Of a stretch of DNA of 64,000 bases, positions 57,276-64,000 are shown in pieces. The stretch is taken from positions 43,454,001 through 43,518,000 of the forward strand of contig JAFFJZ010000001.1 in assembly GCA_018340375.1 (NCBI GenBank). Direction: 5' to 3'. The position numbers were made by a program, and so were the translations under genes. Every line of letters begins with the position of its first letter. The first letter of the stretch is position 1. Origin of the DNA: Gonatopus flavifemur (Eukaryota > Arthropoda > Insecta > Hymenoptera > Dryinidae). The notes beneath the pieces were generated by a model, which made no database searches, was not told the origin of the DNA, and was given only the letters and a program-made list of their open reading frames with translations.

Positions 57276-57849
57276 TTGAAATATGTAAAATCTAAGCAAG
57301 TTTTACTTTTTATTGTATAGACTGTTCGAAATCGTGCTCGAATCTTCAAACGCGTCTTTCTCAGAACTACTTGTTTCAAAACGGTCTACACGATATCTCC
57401 AGTTCTAATGGACCAATGCATTTGAAATTTGGTATAAACCTGCTCTATACATTCCTCTATCGTCCCTATCAGACTAATGTGGAAATTTTGTTTTTAACTT
57501 TTTCAAAATTCAGAAAATTGAGAAAAACAGGTCAAAAGTTGAATTTCTCCTTCAAGCAGCCGCCATTTTGCTGAGAGGATTGTTTTTCTTCTTCTCCAAG
57601 ATACGGACGATAAGGGCATTCTCACCAATCCAGAATCATCCGGTTTTATTTGTTTCAGATTACTAGAACCACCGCAATCATGTCAACCAGGATGCATGAT
57701 TTTTTCACTCTCCAATTTGTCCCTCTGTAGCTTTTTTAAATCTTGATGTTTTCCACTGAAAATTTCAGTGTTCATTGTCAAAACATGGATGAATATCCGA
57801 GGGAAAAATGGGTACTAAAAATGTTGTTCGTTTCTTTAACACTAGAATA

Positions 57850-58865
57850 ACACGGAGCAGCCTCTATATTAGACAAGAAGGCAACGAGTCCCGTGACAAC
57901 TGAACGTAACCACTAGGAACGCCACCGTTGCCCTCGTGTAGCATTAAACGTCTAGGGATTATAAGGAGGAAATTGTGGAGATATCTTCACTTCTCAGATC
58001 TTCTAGCTGGAAGGTGTGTCCCATTTGCCTAGTAAGCCCCGTTGTAAAGAAATTTGAGATTGTCGATAGGACTGTGTTTCGGCCATTTGTAAGAGAGCAT
58101 CTGTCCCTTTCTTAGAATCGGTAGGTTTGTGGGAGAATGAGTTGTGTTTCACGTATCTCACTACTTAACGCTGGTTAGAAGGGGGGTGGGAGAGGTGTCT
58201 TCTAGCCACCTCTGTCCGCATTAGGGGCACCATCCAGCCCATGGGGTTTAGTTAGTAACCACCATCCACGGTTGAAATGCTGATATATGGCCAACCTATG
58301 ACGGCCCAAAGTTTGTGAGAGCAGTAGCCCGAATTTTCAACTAACGGACTTTCCGTCCATTTCAGGCGCATCCCGCCGATATAATTTTGACATTTGAGAG
58401 TCACGGAAATTACCAGGCTCTGATTGGTCTCCCTCTGAGTCAATCAAGACAGCCCGACATCACACATTTCCGTTAGAAACACGTTACACCAAATATTTCC
58501 GTCAGGTCAGGTTACGTTAAATAACGCGTCGTGTGTACACACTTAATAGACATAGAAGTCCAGACGGATAAGGCCTTTAACTTTAAGTTGTACGCTTGTA
58601 AATAACTTATTGCTGTCCTTTTCTATTGGATGACATTTGTGTATTATCTTTGATCAGTCTCACCTCTAACGGTGTTGTTTTATAATAAATTCTTGTTTCA
58701 TTCGAATCATCTTGACTTGTTTACTGATCTGTGACACGCGTTCCCCAACCTATCATAAGAGAACCTCGGAGCCGGCGAGCCAGAGGCATTCATTTGGGGG
58801 CTCATTGTATTACAATTAGGGATAAATGAACATTTTCAACGCGCCGCTGTAAACGAAACGTCACA
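57850..58865 (+). mobile_element. probable 5' LTR of a degraded LTR retrotransposon
   Basis: GC-richer block directly upstream of a primer-binding site. The right end is fixed at CA (58865) because the last 98 bases (58768-58865) recur at 59911-60008. It contains CCAAT-type words (gattggtc, agtcaatca) near 58420-58445 and a polyadenylation signal aataaa at 58683. The left end is not established: I found neither a convincing TG start nor a target duplication, so 57850 only marks where the composition changes. Confidence 0.5.
58768..58865 (+). repeat. LTR 3' segment, upstream copy
   Basis: 98 bp repeated directly at 59911-60008 with about 8 differences (gcattcatttgggggct, gtattacaattaggga, aacgcgccgctgtaaacg). 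Confidence 0.9.
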
Positions 58866-58872
58866 GATTATT

Positions 58873-58890
58873 TGGCGTCTGAACAGGGAC
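58873..58890 (+). other. primer-binding site for tRNA-Lys
   Basis: tggcgtctgaacagggac, 18 bases, differs at two positions from the complement of the 3' end of tRNA-Lys(UUU). It begins 8 bp downstream of the LTR end, the expected place for minus-strand priming. Confidence 0.8.
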
Positions 58891-59131
58891 AAGGATATCT
58901 GATGGAATTTTACATTCGAATCTGCGCTGTCACCGACGACCGGTGTACAACTTGGTTAAAATTTGTTGGAAGTAGTCTAACCCGTTTACTTGAAACCCCT
59001 CCGCTGGTCTATAGAATTTAACGTTAGTTAACCTTGTTTAGCAAGCGTCTTTGGCCTGGTTCTCCTGTCTCAAGTAAATCTTCACTCGCGATCATGAAAC
59101 ATACACCTGTTTCCATCAAAACTACGTGGAT

Positions 59132-59764
59132 ATGGTCTTCAAAGGAGGAAGAGGTGTAATTGCCGAATTGACAAAAAGAGACATAGATTTCGACCTCGCG
59201 GATTCAGTGAGTAATTTGAAATCGAAACTTCGCGACGCGATCGTTAGTCGACGGTCTCGCCGATCCAGTCGCTTCTCGAGCATGCAAAGCCTAGTAGATC
59301 CGGAAGACCCATCTCAGGTCAGTCCGGATAATGCAACCAACCCAGGGGAAGGGGCTGATAACAACACCGTCCCAAATGCTCCGGAAGTTGTGAATAATGA
59401 GGCCAATCACCCTGTCGAAGATAGGGACACGCTAATCCAGAGAGTCCTTACGGAACAACAGCGAGAATTACACGAGGAAATGGCGAGTTACTCCGAAGTG
59501 ATGAGGAAGAAGATGAGAGAGCTCACGACCGAGGTTCCATCGATAATCTCATCCCCAAAAGAATCTATCGTGACATTCAACACAAATTCTTCGGTGGAAA
59601 AGAGGAAAATTCATGTGAATTCGTACATTTTTAAGAAGGAAAAACTAAAATTTGAGATCACAGAAAAGAAATCTATAGAAAATGCCAGGAAGAAACCCCC
59701 CAATCAAAGTAAGTTTGACTTAGTGAACAGTGTTTTTGAAAGCATGGAACGTGCAATATTTTAA
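59132..59764 (+). CDS. gag-like ORF of the LTR retrotransposon, remnant
   Basis: 210 codons from ATG (MVFKGGRGVIAELTKRDIDF), about 240 bp after the primer-binding site where gag is expected. Residues 13-35 (ELTKRDIDFDLADSV then LKSKLRDAI) resemble the SAP-like helix pair found near the N terminus of some insect Ty3-type Gag proteins. Next come a basic, Ser/Arg-rich patch (SRRSRRSSRFSS), an acidic Asn/Pro-rich linker and a heptad-like helix (VLTEQQRELHEEMAS to MRKKMRELT) that could form a coiled coil. No CCHC zinc knuckle, protease or polymerase follows. After the stop, protein-like sequence continues in another frame (HWVTRELAKLFVERNDLWLA, 59770-59830) up to the LTR remnant, so an internal deletion removed the rest. 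The Gag identity is inferred from position and general features, not from a strong family match. Confidence 0.6.
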   Translation: MVFKGGRGVIAELTKRDIDFDLADSVSNLKSKLRDAIVSRRSRRSSRFSSMQSLVDPEDPSQVSPDNATNPGEGADNNTVPNAPEVVNNEANHPVEDRDTLIQRVLTEQQRELHEEMASYSEVMRKKMRELTTEVPSIISSPKESIVTFNTNSSVEKRKIHVNSYIFKKEKLKFEITEKKSIENARKKPPNQSKFDLVNSVFESMERAIF

Positions 59765-59910
59765 AGACCACTGGGTGACCAGGGAACTGGCAAAATTGTT
59801 CGTGGAACGAAACGACTTATGGTTAGCGTTTTTGGGAAAGAATCCCAGATTGGATGAGTCTATAATAAAAGCGATCTGGGGGAATACTCTGGGAGAAGGT
59901 TCTCTACCTT

Positions 59911-60008
59911 GGAGCCGGCTTGCCAGAGGCATTCATTTGGGGGCTAATTGTATTACAATTAGGGATGAATAAACATTACCAACGCGCCGCTGTAAACGAA
60001 ACGTCACA
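59911..60008 (+). repeat. LTR 3' segment, downstream copy (truncated 3' LTR)
   Basis: Direct copy of 58768-58865, ending in the same CA. Only the last 98-103 bp of the 3' LTR remain; the deletion joint lies near acctnggagccgg at 59906. Confidence 0.85.
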
Positions 60009-60851
60009 ATACCCACTCAGAAAAGATGATTTCCACAACATTCCTTTTTCTCAGTGCAGATTTATCAAATAATTGGTATCTTTACCACATTTCGTGTTAT
60101 AATTCCCAAAATCCCAATCACTCTCCAAAGTTCTTCCTAAAGTCAATTACTGTCTAAAATGTCGCAGGATTTCTTGCTAGTTTCACCGATTTTCTCTTTA
60201 GTTCATGCTCAATGATTCTACAACTTTGTTAAATGAATCAATACTGCAGCAATACTAGCACATCGTCGATCATCTGATATGATGAATGATTTTTCATCCG
60301 ATTCTTGCTCCCTACTAGCGCAGCTCTTCCAATTGTGGGCAATACTCAAGCAGCTTCAGTTTGATACAACAGCCACGTTTCCCCAACTATGATTAACCAG
60401 TGCTTTATCAACGCTGGCACATTTCCTTCTATTTGACGTATTAAATGATCCCTCCGACTCTGATTCCGTACTAGTACAATCTTATTTTACTAAAGTTACC
60501 CCGCGGAGAAAATATTTCATCAAATATTCTCTTCGTGCACGTTGAAAGATAAATTCAACCCCGATCCAATACCAGTTCTGTATTGGAACAATTTTGCATC
60601 GGTACTATTATCGTTATCTTGTAGCATTTCACCTCACTACCAACTTGATTTCGGGATAGTTTTGCTTCTGTCCAAACTGAGTATTCTTCAAACGGTATTG
60701 ATTGATGAGTGCCCTAGACTGTCCGTCCACGTGAATCAAAACCGTCTGAAGTTCGTCGCACATTTGATCTCAGTTGAAAAAAAGTGATAACCCCGAACAG
60801 GAGTAGTTTCTTTTGCCAAAGTTCGGCAAATATCCTTTTATCAACATTGAA
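60009..60851. other. spacer with two tiny hairpins
   Basis: A 43-bp stretch at 60014-60056 (cactcagaaaagatg ... cctttttctcagtg) and a 36-bp one at 60502-60537 (cgcggagaaaatattt ... aaatattctcttcgtg) look like two CAC-type ends joined with almost nothing between them. No gene recognised. Confidence 0.5.
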
Positions 60852-60973
60852 CACAGAGAAAATGAATGTATTAAAAATGAATGTTTTTTGAATGAATTTT
60901 CATCTACCATGTTGCACACTGGTGCTGATCATCAATAAATTATGGGACTTTTTAAAGTATATTTTTTTGCGTG
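60852..60973. mobile_element. possible CACAG-ended MITE, AA duplication
   Basis: 122 bp between AA dinucleotides. Left end cacagagaaaatgaatg, right end tatatttttttgcgtg; the inverted match is weak after the first ten bases. Confidence 0.4.
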
Positions 60974-60975
60974 AA

Positions 60976-62688
60976 TGTCAAGATTGTCCTCTCTGTAAAT
61001 CCTCACATGGGAATATGAATAATCAAATATTCATTCATGTGAATAAAATCTTTTAATAATGTAGACTGGATAATGAATCCAACGAATCTGCTTCTCGTGT
61101 ATGCTGTGTCCAACAAAATTTCTGAATCGTTAGTTCGTGAGCAGAAAACAAAGACAACTCACATGTTCAAATCAAAGCTTTTGCCTTGAAATAACAAGAT
61201 AAAATCTTTCTCAAGCATGAAATACGACCTTTAGATTTATCGTTGTATTCGTATACTATGATATCTCACAAATTCTATACAAAGTATACTTTAGTCTCCA
61301 TCGGAAGATATGCTTGGGAACGATTGAGGATTTACAATAAGCCGAAGGAAGATTTTTTTTTCAACAATAATCGTTGTAAAGAATGTGTTCAATTCCGTTT
61401 ATCTGGCTGTAGTGAACGGAAGTAAGACACGATAAGCTCACAACTCTACTCTTGGTATCATTGTACACAGAAAATACCGTAGTATAATGCCTGCAATGCA
61501 GTTGTGCGTACACCTGCATCGACCTGTTTCTTCTCACTCAAGTGATCTATTCTTTTCACCTATCCATTAACCATTCCTTTGAATTACACAATTATCTCCT
61601 CTATTCAAAATCAGATAGATTTAATTTTAAATATCGATAATATTACCATGCATATAACTGGTTAACCACAAATTTTTCACCTGAAATCGATGAAATTCTT
61701 TCGTCCTCAGGTTGTCGACAGAGAATCGATACTTTTCACAGGTGTAAACTTTATAGTTACTATGGCCGTTCCATATATCCATTACTCCTTCTATCGGTTG
61801 GATCATGCGACCATCAGTTCAATTATATATGCGCTATTCAACTATGTTATTCAATGCCTGCGGGATTTACAAATGTGGTATGGTTTTGTCATCATGGATA
61901 TTACGTTGTTTTATCAATCGCACTCATCAAATTTCGTACAACGTGGTGTTCATCAAGGATACATTCTGGATCAATTATCATTCTCGATTAGGTAATGTAA
62001 CGGGAGAGAAATATTCCTCCAACAATCAAACCATCGTATCAAAATCCAAACAATGAAATATTTTTGGATTCTGGTCTTTGGAAACGAGTTGGACTTGTGC
62101 CGCGCTCTCTGAGAATTCATCAATACTGGCACAGTTACAGTAATCTTCTATATCGGCAAGTTGTTATACGGATCGACAATTCCTGTATCCTCATTTTGTT
62201 ACCGACACGGAGTTTCAGCTTACCGTTATCAGATATCAAGGCAAAACGTGCACGATAATTTTTCCTTTTCTAAAATTTTTGTTTCCATTCTGAATTTCAT
62301 ACGTATATGAAAGCTATTGCAGAGAGATGAAGAATGTTATCTTGTTACTTGAATCAGTAAGTTGTAATGCAGTCTGATTCCTGTAAATAAAATGGTTTGG
62401 AGAATTCCATCATTACAGTCATACGGTAATGTCTTGGAAGTTCAACGAATAGACGTTGTGTGGTGCTTTATTCTATCAACACCCTTCACTCTTACGCATC
62501 ATGAATTTCCCTCTGCAGGTATGAAAGATGATAAATATGCATTTATTTCTGGCGAGGAGAATGTTTTGTAGTATTCTGATATGAACGAGACCATGTAAAT
62601 CCCCATCGAGTACATTCTTTCCATCATAAGTCTGCAAAAAAATGATCATTCATAAATGACCAGGATTGAATTCAATGATACTGAATTA
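60976..62688. other. AT-rich DNA without a recognisable gene
   Basis: Open frames at 61690-61995 and 61805-62056 overlap in different frames and show no family resemblance. Confidence 0.45.
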
Positions 62689-62863
62689 ATGTTCTTGAAG
62701 TTTGAATCGTTTGTAGGAACGAAACAGCGATTTCAACTCACAAAATATGACAAATCGTCGTTATTCATCATCTCGAATCATATTGCATTATTATAGTGCA
62801 AGATTTTGGGATTTTAACAGCTGAATAATTCGTTCCAATAAACGATCTAAATTTCTGCAACAC
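62689..62863. mobile_element. hAT-like MITE, family ATGTTGCTGAAGTTTGAATC, copy 5
   Basis: 175 bp; ends atgttcttgaagtttgaatc and gatctaaatttctgcaacac. The flanks ctgaatta and ctagatta agree at 6 of 8 bases. Shorter than the other copies and so internally deleted. Confidence 0.8.
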
Positions 62864-62871
62864 CTAGATTA

Positions 62872-64000
62872 TGGGCTTCGATTTAATTTCCACGTGATCG
62901 AAATATTCAGCCGGACATACAGAATTGAACTTGCACAGATTCTTCTTTGGAATTTGAATATGAATTTTCATTTGTTTGTTTGAATCTCACTCCGTAGAGT
63001 TTCGATTTGTCGTATGTGGGAACTATTTTATTGGTTACATACAAAATGCGTACATGATCCTTATAAATTGAACTCAATTATTACAACAAATTTCGTACAA
63101 TGGATATAGACAGTATTTTGTATAGGGAAACTATTCAAATTCACCGTGTCAAAGATTTCCTATAGAAAGTTCCTAGATCCAGCCCTGCGAATAAAAGTTA
63201 ATAATGTATATGGTTAACGATAAAACGGAAAGTTCTTCGTTAAAAACTTCTATATGATTTATAACTAGTAAAGGTGAGAGGACGGTGGGTGAGAGGGAGA
63301 ACGATCCATTTTTATGGCAGGCAGAATTGTTTTCTGCACCATATTTTGCATTACAATCCGAGTAACACCTGAACGTTTGAAGTTATATGAGAAGTGGAAA
63401 GGTTCGTAAAACAAGATTTTGGCATAAAATAAACGCATAGGAATATTCATAACACATACATATGTGATCTTTCAAAGTGTATTCAGTTTATTTATATAAT
63501 AAAATATGTAATATTCATGATTCACTTAGTAATATGTGTTTTCATACCAAATATATACGAATTCTATAAAAATTGCATACGAATGTTACATAAATTCTGT
63601 TTTGCAAAACAGAATTATTTATAAATGATCAATGTTTTCACTCATGGTTGACTCACGGTGAATAGCAAATAATTGTATTTCAATATACACGAAACTCAAA
63701 TCAGACGTATATAAATAGAGTTCATCGCGAATGCATCCGTTTGAAACACTCACAGACGATGTTCGTATTTAAACCCCTAATGAAATGATATTCTATGATC
63801 TTCGCATCTCGAAGAAGAATTACGAAGGGGATGAGTAAATTTGAGTGAGTCACTGGTAAATTTTCAAATTGAGTTAGCGATGGAGGTCTTTGAAAAGAAT
63901 CGATCATTTTTTATGTAGAAAATATATATTTCCCACAGATTTCAATAAAAACTTGATACTTTTTATATAAACAAGGATCAATCTTTTCCAAGAATCCCCA
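62872..64000. other. AT-rich DNA without a recognisable gene
   Basis: Includes a perfect 24-bp palindrome at 63593-63616 (aattctgttttg and its complement). Nothing else recognised. Confidence 0.5.

Noticed and set aside
57850..60008. Intact endogenous virus
   Set aside because: No protease, polymerase or envelope region remains; only an LTR, a primer-binding site, a gag-like frame and a 98-bp stub of the other LTR.
61690..62056. Overlapping frames of 101 and 83 codons as coding exons
   Set aside because: They conflict in frame, no domain is visible and splice signals are weak.

Overview
This is AT-rich eukaryotic DNA, almost certainly from an insect or another arthropod. It holds four mariner copies, a LINE fragment with a trinucleotide tail, a degraded LTR element whose primer-binding site matches tRNA-Lys, and dozens of short palindromic nonautonomous DNA transposons. 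There are no operons, no Shine-Dalgarno logic and no recognisable complete host gene. The order of insect cannot be decided from the sequence. The window is best read as intergenic or intronic DNA of a genome heavily colonised by transposons. The only stretch I would propose as a host coding exon is at 44636-44877, an ATG-started open frame ending at a good splice donor.

Layout. 1-9.2 kb: mariner copy 1 (1788-3074), a 118-bp MITE, a CAACGTTG-rich foldback (4541-5192), a CACTG foldback, internally deleted mariner copy 3 (6912-7839), a tagct-themed foldback and a hAT element. 10-16.7 kb: a cluster of CAC-ended and hAT-like MITEs, one nested in another. 20.1-22.7 kb: a 1.8-kb foldback with an internal tandem duplication. 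25.5-30.6 kb: mariner copy 2 (two stop codons, clean ends), a 263-bp palindromic MITE 22 bp beyond it, and a fourth mariner transposase broken by a CCCTAG-ended MITE. 31-42.9 kb: more foldbacks. 44.6-49.2 kb: the candidate exon and two copies of one foldback family, each carrying a different nested palindrome. 50.5-52.6 kb: a long-armed foldback with a LINE inserted in one arm, next to a 9-bp-TSD Mutator-like MITE. 55.4-60 kb: nested CAC-ended foldbacks, a hAT-like MITE and the LTR element. 60-64 kb: mostly featureless AT-rich DNA.

Main result. At least 15 separate palindromic elements share ends of the form CAC(T/G/A)G...C(A/T/C)GTG or CCC...GGG and sit between 2-bp direct repeats that are often not TA (TG, AA, AT or TT). 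Reconstructed empty sites in two hosts (a transposase reading frame and the opposite arm of a palindrome) independently support a 2-bp duplication of AT and of AA. Each family has its own short motif repeated in both orientations through the interior, so the elements look like variations on one architecture with exchangeable contents. Separate families with 8-bp (hAT-like) and 9-bp (Mutator-like) duplications are also clear.
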